Counted from the stretch's first letter, positions 48,925-60,028 are shown. The stretch is DNA of 64,000 bases from Microbacterium schleiferi (GCF_015565955.1 NZ_CP064760.1:930001-994000); one strand, 5' to 3'. The notes: generated by a model not told the origin, from the sequence alone. Numbers and translations: made by a program.

Positions 48925-50850
48925 TTACGCGGGGCCGAGGGCCCACGCGATGAGTTGGTGCAGCGTGGCCATTCCGTCGCGCGAGAGGATCGATTCCAGG
49001 TGCCCCTGCACGGAAGCGAACCCCGCACCACGCAGGGCATAGACATCGCCGGTCGCCGGGTCAGCCGCGATTTCCACACCCGCGATCGTCGTCCCGGGGG
49101 TGCTGCGCGCCGTGAAGGTGTTGTAGAAACCGATCGAGGCCGGCTGCCCGAAGACATCGACCGTCAGCTGCAAGCCCTGGTGGGGTTGCGCCAACGGAGC
49201 GAGCTCGATACCGAGTTCGCTGGCGAGGATCTGGTGGCTGAGGCACACCGCGAGCAGCGGGGCGGATGCTGCCCGCCGCCGCGCGATGATCTGCCGCAGG
49301 CGCGCCATCCGTGCCGAGGCGACATCGAGCGGATCGCCGGGGCCGGGGCCCGAGACGAGCAGCTCTGCCGCGTCGACCTCGTCGTCGGTGACGGCGTCCC
49401 AGGGGACGATGGAGACATCCAGGCCCAGATGGCTCAACTGGTGCGCGAGCATCGTGGTGAAGCGATCCTCGGCGTCAACGACCAGCGCGCGACGCCCCGC
49501 GAACGGGCCGGAACCGGTTGGAGCCTGAGGATTCAACCAGAACGGCGCGAGCCGCGCGTTGCGCGATTCCAGCAGCGCGGCGATCGTCGGATCGTCAGCC
49601 AGGCGCCGCGGCTCCGGCGTCGGCGCGTCCTCGTCGAGGGAGAGTGCCTCCGGTCGGGCCCCGCGCGGGATCGCTCCGATAGCGCCCAGCACCCCCGCGG
49701 CCTTGCCGTGCGTTTCGCTGACCTCGCCGTACGGGTCCGAGTGGCGCACGAGGGTCGCGCCGACGGGCACCCGAAGCCGGCCGTTCTCGATGTACGCCGT
49801 GCGGATGAGGATCGGGGCGTCGAGATCGTGGGTGACGGCATCTGATGCGGCGCCGGGCACGATATCTGTGCGGGGCGTGAACAGGGCAGCGACTCCGGAG
49901 TAGTACCCGCGCGGCGTCGTCTCGTGACGGGTGATCACCGTACAGGCGTTCTGCATGGGGGAGCCGGTGACCGTCGGTGCGAACATCGTTTCGCGCAGGA
50001 TGTCGCGGGGGTCGAGTCTGCTCGAGCCCCGCAGCATGTACTCGGTGTGCGTGAGTCGGGACATCTCCTTGAGATGCGGACCGGTGATGCGCCCACCGTC
50101 GGTGCACACGGCGCTCATCATCTTGAGCTCTTCGTCGACGACCATGAACAGTTCCTCGGTCTCCTTCGTGGAGCGCAGGAACTCACTGAGGTTGTCGACG
50201 GTGGCCCCTTCGTCCGGGTGACGGAACGTTCCCGAGATCGGATTCATCGTGACGATGCCGGCCTCGGCGCTGACGTGTGCCTCGGGGCTCGCCCCGACGG
50301 CGATGTGATCGGCGGTCACGACAGCGAACGTCCAGTAGGCGCCGCGCTCGTGCTCGAGCAGGGCCCGGAACCAGGCCAACGCTGCGACGCGCGGGTCCGC
50401 GTCGACGTCAGCCGTGAAGTCACGACGGATGACGAAGTTGGCGCCTTCGCCGCGTCCGATTTCGTCGGCGATGACGCGGCGGACGATGTCGGCGTACGCC
50501 TCGTCGTCGATGTCGAAACCGGCGTCCCGCAGCGGGATGTCATCGTGCGGGAGAACCGCCAGAGCCTCGTCACGCGGGTAGGTGGCACGCTCCGTGATGA
50601 CCAGGCACCGCAACGGGGCGTTGTCATCGAGGCAGGCGAATCCGCGCTCGCGGACCTGGCGGAAGGGAACGAGCGCGAGCACCTCGCGCGGCGTTCCATC
50701 GGTTGCCAGCAACGGAATGTCCCGCAGCAGTTCCACGTCGACGATCTCGCCGGTGAGCACCTCCACCGTGTCGGCATCGCGGGCGAGGATCGCGAACGGG
50801 AGGTCGCTGGTTGCGAGCCCAGCGAGCGGGGGAAGCAGGGTGCCGGTCAT
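48925..50850 (-). CDS. Fused anthranilate synthase, PhzE type
   Basis: A 641-residue chorismate enzyme with its glutamine amidotransferase in one chain. Residues 1 to about 410 are the synthase (MNPISGTFRHP, ETEELFMVVDEELKMM, LTHTEYMLRGSSRLDPR, GYYSGVAAL). Residues about 445-641 are the GATase: Cys in AVCLSHQILA and the His-Glu pair in QGHLESIL. The order and motifs match PhzE (aminodeoxyisochorismate synthase) and similar fused TrpEG proteins. The trp-type attenuator in front says its product feeds tryptophan or a tryptophan-sensed pathway. No phenazine gene is nearby. ATG 50850 follows GAAAG. Confidence 0.85.
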   Translation of the reverse strand: MTGTLLPPLAGLATSDLPFAILARDADTVEVLTGEIVDVELLRDIPLLATDGTPREVLALVPFRQVRERGFACLDDNAPLRCLVITERATYPRDEALAVLPHDDIPLRDAGFDIDDEAYADIVRRVIADEIGRGEGANFVIRRDFTADVDADPRVAALAWFRALLEHERGAYWTFAVVTADHIAVGASPEAHVSAEAGIVTMNPISGTFRHPDEGATVDNLSEFLRSTKETEELFMVVDEELKMMSAVCTDGGRITGPHLKEMSRLTHTEYMLRGSSRLDPRDILRETMFAPTVTGSPMQNACTVITRHETTPRGYYSGVAALFTPRTDIVPGAASDAVTHDLDAPILIRTAYIENGRLRVPVGATLVRHSDPYGEVSETHGKAAGVLGAIGAIPRGARPEALSLDEDAPTPEPRRLADDPTIAALLESRNARLAPFWLNPQAPTGSGPFAGRRALVVDAEDRFTTMLAHQLSHLGLDVSIVPWDAVTDDEVDAAELLVSGPGPGDPLDVASARMARLRQIIARRRAASAPLLAVCLSHQILASELGIELAPLAQPHQGLQLTVDVFGQPASIGFYNTFTARSTPGTTIAGVEIAADPATGDVYALRGAGFASVQGHLESILSRDGMATLHQLIAWALGPA

Positions 50851-50889
50851 GGTCGGTCTTTCGTCGTGGGGCGGCCACCCTCACAAAGA

Positions 50890-50909
50890 AGACCGCCCGG
50901 GGGCGGTCT
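50890..50909 (-). terminator. Attenuator terminator of the anthranilate synthase gene
   Basis: On the - strand AGACCGCCC and GGGCGGTCT form a 9-bp stem with a 2-base gap, followed by TCTTTGTG. It lies between the leader peptide stop and ATG 50850. Its left arm can instead pair with GGCGGT of the preceding segment. Confidence 0.75.
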
Positions 50910-50933
50910 ATGCGTCAACGCGAGCACACCGCC

Positions 50934-50969
50934 TCAGACGGTGGGCCACCATGCGGTGCTCGCGAACAT
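50934..50969 (-). CDS. trp-type leader peptide MFASTAWWPTV
   Basis: An 11-codon ORF from ATG 50969 to TGA 50934 with two consecutive Trp codons (TGG TGG). Its RNA can fold as CGCGAGCAC/GTGCTCGCG (stem 1:2; + strand 50956-50964 with 50919-50927), as GGCGGT/ACCGCC (2:3; 50928-50933 with 50902-50907), or as the terminator 3:4 (50890-50909). This is the standard ribosome-mediated attenuator: stalling at Trp codons frees the gene, fast translation stops it. A GATAGT box 8 bases before the ATG suggests a leaderless leader. Confidence 0.8.
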   Translation of the reverse strand: MFASTAWWPTV

Positions 50970-50977
50970 GGGCCGAA

Positions 50978-50983
50978 ACTATC
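50978..50983 (-). promoter_or_regulatory. -10 box for the trp-type leader transcript
   Basis: GATAGT on the - strand lies 8 bases before ATG 50969. The -35 is weak. Confidence 0.35.
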
Positions 50984-51035
50984 ACAGCGCCGGACCGACG
51001 CGCGGAGTGTCTAGTGCTCGGGGCCCTGCTCGCAA

Positions 51036-51041
51036 TACATT
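51036..51041 (+). promoter_or_regulatory. -10 box for the 2TM gene
   Basis: TACATT lies 6 bases before ATG 51048, leaderless spacing. Confidence 0.5.
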
Positions 51042-51047
51042 CGAGAC

Positions 51048-51332
51048 ATGACAGATCCTCAGGGTATGGGCGGTTCCGACGAGCTCCGCCAGCGCGCGGT
51101 CGCCAGCCTTCGGGCCAAGCAGGGCTTTTGGTACACACTCGCGACGTGGGTCGTGCTCTCCATCTTCTTCGTCGTGATCTGGGCGCTCACCGGGATGGGC
51201 TACTTCTGGCCGGCCTGGCCGATCGCGGGAATCGCGATCGGCGTGGCCTTCTCCGGGTTCAATGCGTACGGTCCCTCACGCGGTGCCCTGAACGAAAGCA
51301 AGATCCAGGACGAGATGCGTCGACTGCAATAG
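51048..51332 (+). CDS. 2TM domain protein
   Basis: A 94-residue protein with a charged N-terminal helix (ELRQRAVASLRAKQG), two membrane segments (FWYTLATWVVLSIFFVVIWAL and YFWPAWPIAGIAIGVAFSGF) and a charged tail. The W/F-rich pair with FWPAWPI is typical of the 2TM domain family often fused to histidine kinases; here it stands alone. It lies between the PhzE-type gene (other strand) and ispG. Its function is unknown. Confidence 0.7.
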   Translation: MTDPQGMGGSDELRQRAVASLRAKQGFWYTLATWVVLSIFFVVIWALTGMGYFWPAWPIAGIAIGVAFSGFNAYGPSRGALNESKIQDEMRRLQ

Positions 51333-51379
51333 CAGCGGCGCACCCCCGCGGCATCGGCCTGGTCCTCAGCTGAACTGCG

Positions 51380-51385
51380 TAGGCT
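51380..51385 (+). promoter_or_regulatory. -10 box for ispG
   Basis: TAGGCT lies 7 bases before GTG 51393, leaderless spacing. Confidence 0.55.
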
Positions 51386-51392
51386 GGATGCT

Positions 51393-52544
51393 GTGCCAGC
51401 TGTGAACATCGGGATGCCGAAGGTCCCTGAAACCCTCGCTCCGCGCCGCAAGAGCCGCCAGATCAAGGTGGGCAAGGTCCTCGTCGGCGGAGACGCCCCT
51501 GTCAGCGTGCAGTCGATGACGACGACGCCGACGACCAACATCAACGCGACCCTGCAACAGATCGCCGAATTGACGGCATCCGGCTGCGAGATCGTGCGCG
51601 TTGCTGTGCCGTCTCAAGACGATGCGGATGTGCTGCACATCATCGCGGCCAAGAGCCAGATCCCCGTGATCGCCGACATCCATTTCCAGCCGAAGTACGT
51701 CTTTCAGGCGATTGACGCCGGGTGTGCAGCGGTGCGGGTGAACCCGGGCAACATTCGCAAGTTCGACGACCAGGTGGGGGCGATCGCGAAGGCCGCGCAG
51801 GCGGCGGGCGTGTCGCTGCGCATCGGGGTCAACGCGGGATCGCTCGATCGCCGCCTGTTGGAGAAGTACGGCAAGGCCACTCCGGAGGCTCTCATGGAGA
51901 GCGCTGTCTGGGAGGCATCTCTGTTCGAGGAACACGACTTCCACGACTTCAAGATCTCGGTCAAGCACAACGACCCCGTCGTCATGGTCAAGGCCTATCG
52001 CCTGCTGGCCGAGCGCGGCGATTGGCCCCTGCACCTCGGTGTGACCGAGGCTGGCCCCGCCTTCCAGGGCACCATCAAGTCGGCGACGGCGTTCGGCATC
52101 CTGCTGGGCGAGGGGATCGGCGACACCATTCGCGTCTCGCTGTCGGCACCGCCCGCCGAAGAGGTCAAAGTCGGCCACCAGATCCTGCAGTCCCTCAATC
52201 TGCGTGAGCGCAAGCTCGAGATCGTGTCGTGCCCGTCGTGCGGGCGCGCCCAGGTCGACGTGTATTCGCTTGCCGACAACGTCACCGAAGGACTCAAGGA
52301 CATGACTGTCCCGCTGCGCGTCGCGGTCATGGGATGCGTGGTCAACGGGCCCGGTGAAGCGCGGGATGCCGACCTCGGCGTCGCGTCCGGGAACGGCAAG
52401 GGGCAGATCTTCGTGAAGGGCGAGGTCATCAAGACCGTGCCCGAATCAGAGATCGTGGCGACCCTGATCGAGGAAGCTAACCGCCTCGCAGACGAGATGG
52501 GGCCCGACGCGCCCCTCGGCACTGCGCAGGTCCTCACGAGCTAG
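51393..52544 (+). CDS. ispG: 4-hydroxy-3-methylbut-2-enyl diphosphate synthase
   Basis: A 383-residue 4Fe-4S enzyme of the MEP pathway converting MEcPP to HMBPP. The TIM-barrel part starts with [20 protein letters not shown]. The cluster cysteines are in SCPSCGRAQ and [10 protein letters not shown], and the third ligand region [12 protein letters not shown] is present. It is the single-domain bacterial form with no plant-type insertion. GTG 51393 is supported by the -10 box. dxr is also in the window; the two are not in one operon. Confidence 0.95.
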   Translation: MPAVNIGMPKVPETLAPRRKSRQIKVGKVLVGGDAPVSVQSMTTTPTTNINATLQQIAELTASGCEIVRVAVPSQDDADVLHIIAAKSQIPVIADIHFQPKYVFQAIDAGCAAVRVNPGNIRKFDDQVGAIAKAAQAAGVSLRIGVNAGSLDRRLLEKYGKATPEALMESAVWEASLFEEHDFHDFKISVKHNDPVVMVKAYRLLAERGDWPLHLGVTEAGPAFQGTIKSATAFGILLGEGIGDTIRVSLSAPPAEEVKVGHQILQSLNLRERKLEIVSCPSCGRAQVDVYSLADNVTEGLKDMTVPLRVAVMGCVVNGPGEARDADLGVASGNGKGQIFVKGEVIKTVPESEIVATLIEEANRLADEMGPDAPLGTAQVLTS

Positions 52545-52596
52545 CGCGCCGGTCACACCGGCGCGTCGAGCGAACCCGCGACGCAGCGCCGGGCGC

Positions 52597-54077
52597 TCAG
52601 GTGTTCGCGACCCGCTCCAGGGCCTCGAGCGGAATCGACACCCAGGTGGGTCGGTTGCGTATCTCGTACATGACCTCGTACACGGCCTTGTCAGCGACGT
52701 AGGCGTCAAGCAGCACCCGGCTCGCGCCCGTGAGCTGCGCCGAGGCGGTGTCGTCCCCGGCATCGGATGACGCACCACCGGCATCGGATGCCGCTTCACC
52801 GTCATCGGATGCCGCAGCCGTGACGTATGCGTCCACGAAGTGCTCGCGCGCACGGGCCGACCACTCACGGGCGCGCTCAGCGCGCAGGGCGTGCCCCTCG
52901 TCGACCTCGGCGTCCGTCGCCCACGACATCTCGATCATCGCCGCCGCGTAATCGAACGAACGCAGCATCCCGGCGACGTCCCGCCAGGGGGAGTCAGGAA
53001 GTGACCGCTGCGCGAACGGCCGACCCGGTTCGCCCTCGAAGTCCACGATGCGCCAGCCGTGCGACGTGCGCAGCGTCTGGCCGAGGTGCAGGTCGCCGTG
53101 CACGCGCTGGATGTCCAGCTCGTCCAGCGCCGCCACCGCGTCATAGAGGCGCTGGAGCTGCGGGACGCTCGGCTCCAGGCCCGGGACGGACCGACGGGCG
53201 TAGTCGAGGCGATCGCGCATCGTGCTGGCCAGTTCGGCTGTGGTCTCTGCTCCGCGGCTCTCGGCGGGAAAGCGTGACCGCATCAGGGCGTGGATGTTCG
53301 CCAGGGCCTCGCCCAGACGCGCAGCCTCGCCGGCAAAATCCCCGCCCGAGTCTTCGACGTTCTGCTCGGGATCCGCAAGCAGCGTGCGAACGCTCGCGAC
53401 CGCGAGTTCGAAGCCGTCGGTCGCCGTGGCGAGGAATTCCTGGAGCATCGCCGTCTGCAGCAGCTCGCCGTCGACATCGATCTCCACCCAGCCGTACAGC
53501 TGCGCGATGTGCTCGGAGCCGCCGCGCGTGAGCTCCTCGTGGATCTCGATGTCGGGATTGATTCCGGGGCTCACCTTGCGGAAGAGCTTCATGATCGCGG
53601 TGTCATCGAAGCGCGCCGACGAGTTGGACTGCTCGCCGGTCATCGGTGACGAGACGAGCGTGTCATCGAGAGGGTCCCCGCCGGGCACGCGACGGAAGCG
53701 GAGCCGGTCGATCTGGGAGGTGCCCGTCGTCTCCGCAGCGATGAAGCCGTCCAGCCAGATGCGCATAGCTTCGCGATCGTGCACGGCGTCGTAGAGGTGC
53801 ACGAGGCCGCCGTCGGTGTCGATCGCGCCGACATAGGCGTGGCTGATCCGCTCTTCGATGTCGTCGTACCCGCTCAAGGGCACCTGGTACAGCTCGCTGC
53901 CGGCATCCTCGTCGCTGTAGGTCACGGTGACGAGGTACACCGTGAGGGACGGCCTACCCTGGTGCGCGGGCACCTCGGCGATGCTGCGCACGTGGTCGAC
54001 CTCGAATGGGCGACCTTTCCCTCCGAACCATCGGGTGCGTACCAAGTAGCTCTCCAGGAGAGCGGCGTCGGGCGTGG

Positions 54078-54081
<4 letters not shown>
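52597..54081 (-). CDS. mak: Maltokinase
   Basis: A 494-residue kinase forming maltose 1-phosphate from maltose and ATP, feeding GlgE-type alpha-glucan synthesis. The N-terminal cap has [14 protein letters not shown]. The kinase core has the phosphate/catalytic [14 protein letters not shown] with the HGD motif, and [15 protein letters not shown] with the metal Asp. GTG 54081 overlaps the treS stop (GTGA). An acidic/Ser/Ala stretch near residues 420-450 ([18 protein letters not shown]) is an imperfect repeat in DNA and protein and looks like a variable linker before the last helices. Confidence 0.9.
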
Positions 54082-55844
<1,763 letters not shown>

Positions 55845-55951
55845 CTGTTCCTCCCGTGGTTCGGGATAGCGGCGGGGGCGTGGCCCGCTCGGTCGTCTGC
55901 CTAACCTGCCATAGGTCCCTGCGTGATGCTATCCCCTTGCGCTCGGGCGGC

Positions 55952-56971
55952 TCAGTTCCATAGACGCCAGTAGGCGTTGATCGCGGGCTGGCCGCCGAGG
56001 TGCGCGTAGAGCACGGTCGAGTCCTGCGGAATATCGCGACTGCGCACGAGGTCGACGAGTCCGGCCAGGGACTTTCCCTCGTACACGGGGTCGGTGATCA
56101 TCGCCTCGAGCTGGGCGCCGAGCGCCATCGCCGCCATCGTCGATTCGACCGGGATGCCGTAGAGATCACCGGCCCAGCCCTCCAGGACCTCGATCTCGTC
56201 GTCGCGCAGGTCTCGGCCGAGTTCGATGAGGCTGGCGGTGCTGCGCGCGATCCGGGCTACCTGGTCACGGGTCTTCTCCAGCGTCGCGGACGCGTCGATC
56301 CCGATGACCCGCCGTCGCACTCCCGTGAGGTACTCGAGCGCTGCGAAACCGGCGATCATGCCGGCGTGGGTCGACCCGGTCACAGTGCAGACGATGATCG
56401 TGTCGAAGAAGACGCCGAGCTGCTTCTCCTGCTCCGCGACCTCGAACGCCCAGTTGGCAAACCCTAGGCCGCCCAGGGGGTGCTCGGAAGCGCCGGCGGG
56501 GATCGGATACGGAACACCGCCGGCGTCCTCGACCTCCTGTAGCGCGGTCTTCCACGAGTCGCGGATGCCGATGTCAAAGCCGGCGTCGTCGAGGCGGGAG
56601 TCGGCGCCCATCATCCGGGACAGCAGGATGTTGCCGACCTTGTCGTTGGTGGGGTCTTCCCAGGGGACCCACTTCTCCTGGACGAGTCGGGCTTTCAGCC
56701 CGAGGTGGGCGGCAACGGCGGCGACCTGCCGCGTGTGGTTGGACTGGTACCCGCCGATCGAGACGAGGGTGTCGGCGCCTGACGCAAGGACGTCGGGGAC
56801 GATGTACTCCAGCTTGCGCACCTTGTTTCCGCCGTAGGCGAGGCCGCTGGAGACATCCTCTCGCTTGGCCCAGACCTGTGCACCGCCCAGGTGCATGCTC
56901 AGCCGCGCGAGGTGGTGGACCGGGCTCGGCCCGAAGGTGAGCGGGTGGCGGGGGAAGTCATGGAGCTTCAT
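55952..56971 (-). CDS. acdS: 1-aminocyclopropane-1-carboxylate deaminase
   Basis: A 339-residue PLP enzyme that opens ACC, the ethylene precursor of plants, to 2-oxobutyrate and ammonia. The PLP lysine is K50 in [12 protein letters not shown], and Ser77 in [12 protein letters not shown] is present. The residues that separate true ACC deaminases from D-cysteine desulfhydrases are right: Tyr271 (DLYGIP), Tyr297-Glu298 (DPVYEGKS) and Leu325 (LYAHLGGQ). The length matches (about 338). It is the second gene of a GntR-acdS operon (4-base overlap). It suggests a plant-associated life, by inference. Confidence 0.93.
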   Translation of the reverse strand: MKLHDFPRHPLTFGPSPVHHLARLSMHLGGAQVWAKREDVSSGLAYGGNKVRKLEYIVPDVLASGADTLVSIGGYQSNHTRQVAAVAAHLGLKARLVQEKWVPWEDPTNDKVGNILLSRMMGADSRLDDAGFDIGIRDSWKTALQEVEDAGGVPYPIPAGASEHPLGGLGFANWAFEVAEQEKQLGVFFDTIIVCTVTGSTHAGMIAGFAALEYLTGVRRRVIGIDASATLEKTRDQVARIARSTASLIELGRDLRDDEIEVLEGWAGDLYGIPVESTMAAMALGAQLEAMITDPVYEGKSLAGLVDLVRSRDIPQDSTVLYAHLGGQPAINAYWRLWN

Positions 56972-57681
56972 GCGCGAGGGTCCTCGTTCTGCTGGGTAGT
57001 GTGCTTCTCGGCACCGGAGGTGTCGGGGACATCGGTGTCGAGATCGGTAACGAGGTGGGTCCAGATGGACTCGGCGACCTGCGCGGCGCCGATCGCGTCA
57101 CCGCGGGCGCACCGAGCGATGAGCAGGTTATGCCGCACCGTCGATAGTTCGGCGAGCTTCGACGAGAACTGTGCGCGCTCGGCACGCAGCAGGACGGGCT
57201 CGTAGAGCCGCAGGACCGTCCGGACGGCGTCGTTGTCGGCGAGTTCGACCAGGACGCCGTGAAAGAGCTCGTCAGCCGCATGCGCGCCGTCGATATCGCC
57301 GCAGCGGTGCGCGGAGGTGAACGAGCGGTTTGCTGCCCGCATCCGCTCGATCGCGTCCTCGTCCAGACGCGGCACCGCGGCAAGGGCAGCCAGTCGATGC
57401 ATGGCCGCGACGACATCCCGCGCTTCGCTGATGGCCCGAGGCTCGATCGGCGAAATGATCGTCGCTCGACCCGGCTTGGTGTACACCAAGCCGGCGTGCG
57501 CGAGGTCCAGCAGGGCCTCACGAACCGGGGTGCGACTCACGCCCAGCCAGTGTGCGATGTCGACATCCCGGACCTGTTCTCCCGGGGCGAGGGTGCCATC
57601 GACGATTGCGGCGCGCAGGCGCGCTTGCACTTCTTCGCGAAGGAGAGGACGGTGCGTACCCGCAACCGAGGGGACCGGCAT
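56968..57681 (-). CDS. GntR/FadR-type (FCD) regulator of acdS
   Basis: A 237-residue repressor-type protein. The N-terminal winged HTH ([15 protein letters not shown], then [21 protein letters not shown]) is followed by the all-helical FCD ligand domain with metal-site His/Asp residues ([33 protein letters not shown]). ATG 57681 is chosen because a TTGACA/TGCAAT promoter gives 7-base leaderless spacing. The palindrome TGCAATATATTGCA overlaps that -10, so the gene probably represses itself and acdS. The effector is presumably ACC or a related amino acid; this is inference. Confidence 0.9.
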   Translation of the reverse strand: MPVPSVAGTHRPLLREEVQARLRAAIVDGTLAPGEQVRDVDIAHWLGVSRTPVREALLDLAHAGLVYTKPGRATIISPIEPRAISEARDVVAAMHRLAALAAVPRLDEDAIERMRAANRSFTSAHRCGDIDGAHAADELFHGVLVELADNDAVRTVLRLYEPVLLRAERAQFSSKLAELSTVRHNLLIARCARGDAIGAAQVAESIWTHLVTDLDTDVPDTSGAEKHTTQQNEDPRA

Positions 57682-57694
57682 GCAATATATTGCA
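57681..57694. promoter_or_regulatory. Palindromic operator of the GntR-acdS operon
   Basis: TGCAATATATTGCA is a perfect 14-bp palindrome. Its last base on the - strand side is the A of the regulator's ATG, and it overlaps the -10 element. It is markedly AT-rich for this genome, as operators of FCD regulators often are. Confidence 0.8.
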
Positions 57695-57717
57695 GCTGAT
57701 GAGGCACCCCCTGTCAA
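57682..57717 (-). promoter_or_regulatory. Promoter of the GntR-acdS operon
   Basis: On the - strand TTGACA (57712-57717) is followed after 17 bases by TGCAAT (57689-57694), then 7 bases to ATG 57681. It is the best -35 in the window and predicts a leaderless mRNA. Confidence 0.75.
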
Positions 57718-57742
57718 CTCCCGCGCTGGCTCGTCCCGCGCT

Positions 57743-58381
57743 TCAGTGCACGTGACCGGACGGGATCTCGAGGTCGCGGGTGCGCGCGAGCGTTGTGCGG
57801 ATAGCACTGTCGATCGCGTTCGCGATCGTCGCGTGGGGGAGCGATGCCACGCCCGCCGGGGCGTTCTCGGTGTCCCAGGGAACATGGATGAAGCCCGCAC
57901 GCAGCCCCGGTGTCGTGGTGCTCAGGTGCGCGATCGCGAAGAAGACGTCATTGCAGACGAAGGAGCCGGCGGACAGCGACACGTGGGCCGGGATGCCGCG
58001 CGCCGCGAGTTCGTGAGCGATCGCGGTGACCGGAAGCGATGACGCGTAGGCCAGGGGAGCCCCCGGCACGCAGGGGGCGTCGACGGGCTGGGAGCCGGCG
58101 TTGTCGGGGATGCGAGCATCGCGGAGGTTGATGGCGATGCGCTCGGGGGTGATGGCACCGCGTCCACCGGCTAGACCCGTCGCGATGACGATGTCGGGTG
58201 CTGCCTGGCGAACGAGCTCGCCCACGAGCTTCGCGGCGCGATCGAACTCCACGGGAAGGATCGCTGTGAGCAGCTCTGCCGGTCCGTCCCACTCGGCCGC
58301 GACGCGCGTGACGGCATCGCCGGACGGGTTGGTCGGATCGCCGGCGAACGGTTCGAAGCCGGTCAGCAGAACGGTCGTCAT
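57743..58381 (-). CDS. pcp: Pyroglutamyl-peptidase I
   Basis: A 212-residue C15 cysteine peptidase removing N-terminal pyroglutamate. The N-terminus VLLTGFEPFAGDPTNPSG is the family signature. The catalytic Cys is in LSAGSFVCNDVFF and the His in AGFIHVPWD; the Glu is in ATGLAGGRGAITPERIAIN. ATG 58381 has TAGCGT 6 bases before it. It is divergent from the sucrose phosphorylase gene. Confidence 0.94.
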   Translation of the reverse strand: MTTVLLTGFEPFAGDPTNPSGDAVTRVAAEWDGPAELLTAILPVEFDRAAKLVGELVRQAAPDIVIATGLAGGRGAITPERIAINLRDARIPDNAGSQPVDAPCVPGAPLAYASSLPVTAIAHELAARGIPAHVSLSAGSFVCNDVFFAIAHLSTTTPGLRAGFIHVPWDTENAPAGVASLPHATIANAIDSAIRTTLARTRDLEIPSGHVH

Positions 58382-58387
58382 CTCTTC

Positions 58388-58393
58388 ACGCTA
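58388..58393 (-). promoter_or_regulatory. -10 box for pcp
   Basis: TAGCGT on the - strand lies 6 bases before ATG 58381, leaderless spacing. Confidence 0.5.
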
Positions 58394-58407
58394 GACGGCG
58401 CGCCCGG

Positions 58408-58413
58408 TAGACT
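58408..58413 (+). promoter_or_regulatory. -10 box for sucrose phosphorylase
   Basis: TAGACT lies 70 bases before ATG 58484, giving a leader of about 60 bases with GGAG as ribosome site. A second candidate, TAGCGT, is at 58428-58433. Confidence 0.4.
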
Positions 58414-58483
58414 GTGCTGACACGATTTAGCGTACGGGCGCGATTCGCCGTGATCCCTACGCACCCACCTCCGGAGTGCTCCC

Positions 58484-59971
58484 ATGGTCCATCCGATCCA
58501 GCTCATCGCCTACGCCGATCGCCTGGGCGGCACGATCCCGGCGCTCGGGTCTCTCGTTCGCCAACGGTTGGACGGGGCTTTCGGAGGCGTGCACATCCTG
58601 CCGTTCTTCACGCCCTTCGATGGCGCGGATGCCGGCTTCGACCCCGACGACCACACCACGGTGGATCCGCGGCTGGGCAGCTGGGACGACGTGAAGGAGC
58701 TTTCGCGCGACCTGGACGTGATGGTCGATGTGATCGTCAATCATGTGTCGGCCCGCTCGCCTCAGTTCCGCGACGTGATCGAGCACGGTGAGGACTCGGC
58801 CTACGCCTCGATGTTTCTCACGATGGGGTCGGTGTTCCCCGACGGGGCAACGGAGGCAGAGCTGTTGCAGATCTACCGCCCGCGTCCGGGACTGCCGTTC
58901 ACTCCGTATCGGTGGGGTGACGGCACGCGGTTGGTGTGGACGACCTTCACCCCCGCGCAGGTCGACATCGACGTCCGCAGCGATGCCGGTGCGGCCTACC
59001 TGGTCTCCGTCCTCGACACGCTGCGGGACGCGGGGGTGCGGATGATCCGCCTCGACGCGGTCGGCTACGCGGTGAAGACGCCCGGAACATCATCGTTCAT
59101 GACCCCGGAGACGTTCGCCTTCATCGACGAGCTTGCAGAGCTCGCCCACGATCGCGGGCTCGAGGTGCTCGTGGAAGTGCACTCCTTCTACCGGCGCCAG
59201 ATCGAGATCGCTGCGCGCGTCGACCGCGTCTACGACTTCGCCCTGCCGCCCCTCGTGCTCTTCGCGGCGGCGACCGGGGATCACGGGCCGCTTGCCCGCT
59301 GGATCGGCCAGCGCCCTGTCAACGCCGTCACGGTGCTGGACACTCATGACGGAATCGGGATCGTCGACGTGGGGCCCCACCCCGACAGCGGCGAGCCCGG
59401 ACTGCTGGATGCTGCGCAGCTTGACCTGCTCGTCGAGGCGATCCACGAGGCGACGGGCGGAGACAGTCGAGCTGCGACAGGGGCTGCCGCCTCAAACCTC
59501 GACATCTACCAGGTCAACAGCACGTTCTATGACGCGATGGGTCGGCGCGATCGTGCCTATCTGGCGGCACGGGCGGTGCAGCTCTTTCTGCCCGGCATCC
59601 ACCAGATCTACTACGTCGGGGCGCTGGCCGGACACAACGACCGGGAGCTTCTTGCGCAGACAGGAGTCGGTCGCGACATCAACCGTCACATCTACAGCGA
59701 CGCCGATCTCGAGCGCGATCTCCACCGCCCCGTCGTCGCGGCGCTGCTTCAGCTGTGTCGTTTCCGCGTCGATGCCCCGGGTTTCGACGGGACCTTCCGT
59801 TCGGAGCTCGACGAGCACGGTTGGCTGCGGTTGCGGTGGGAGTCGGAGTCCGGCTGGTCAGAGCTTCGGGCTCGACTGGACCGAGGCGAAGCGCACCTGC
59901 GCTGGGCGCGAGCCGGCGGCCCCGAGCACGCGACTGACGATCTGCTGGCGAACCCGCCCGCTCACGCGTGA
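58484..59971 (+). CDS. Sucrose phosphorylase (GH13_18)
   Basis: A 495-residue enzyme splitting sucrose with phosphate to glucose 1-phosphate and fructose. It follows the bifidobacterial enzyme closely along its length: QLIAYADRLGG, GVHILPFFTPFDGADAGF, SVFPDGATEAEL, ASNLDIYQVNST and the C-terminal DDLLANPPA. Catalytic residues are Asp191 (IRLDAVGY), Glu231 (VEVHSFY) and Asp289 (LDTHDGIG), matching 192/232/290 of the known structure. Glucosylglycerate phosphorylases of the same family are less similar in these motifs, so sucrose is favoured. Confidence 0.92.
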   Translation: MVHPIQLIAYADRLGGTIPALGSLVRQRLDGAFGGVHILPFFTPFDGADAGFDPDDHTTVDPRLGSWDDVKELSRDLDVMVDVIVNHVSARSPQFRDVIEHGEDSAYASMFLTMGSVFPDGATEAELLQIYRPRPGLPFTPYRWGDGTRLVWTTFTPAQVDIDVRSDAGAAYLVSVLDTLRDAGVRMIRLDAVGYAVKTPGTSSFMTPETFAFIDELAELAHDRGLEVLVEVHSFYRRQIEIAARVDRVYDFALPPLVLFAAATGDHGPLARWIGQRPVNAVTVLDTHDGIGIVDVGPHPDSGEPGLLDAAQLDLLVEAIHEATGGDSRAATGAAASNLDIYQVNSTFYDAMGRRDRAYLAARAVQLFLPGIHQIYYVGALAGHNDRELLAQTGVGRDINRHIYSDADLERDLHRPVVAALLQLCRFRVDAPGFDGTFRSELDEHGWLRLRWESESGWSELRARLDRGEAHLRWARAGGPEHATDDLLANPPAHA

Positions 59972-60014
59972 TCGGCGCGTTAGGCCGGCGCCGGGAGCGC
60001 CCCGCATCGCGGCC

Positions 60015-60020
60015 TAGACT
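60015..60020 (+). promoter_or_regulatory. -10 box for proS
   Basis: TAGACT lies 8 bases before GTG 60029. It also overlaps an in-frame TTG (60020), which is rejected as the start for that reason. Confidence 0.5.
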
Positions 60021-60028
60021 TGACGCTC

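Noticed and set aside
48925..50850. Phenazine biosynthesis cluster
   Set aside because: Only the PhzE-like gene is present; no phzB, phzD, phzF or phzG neighbour was seen.
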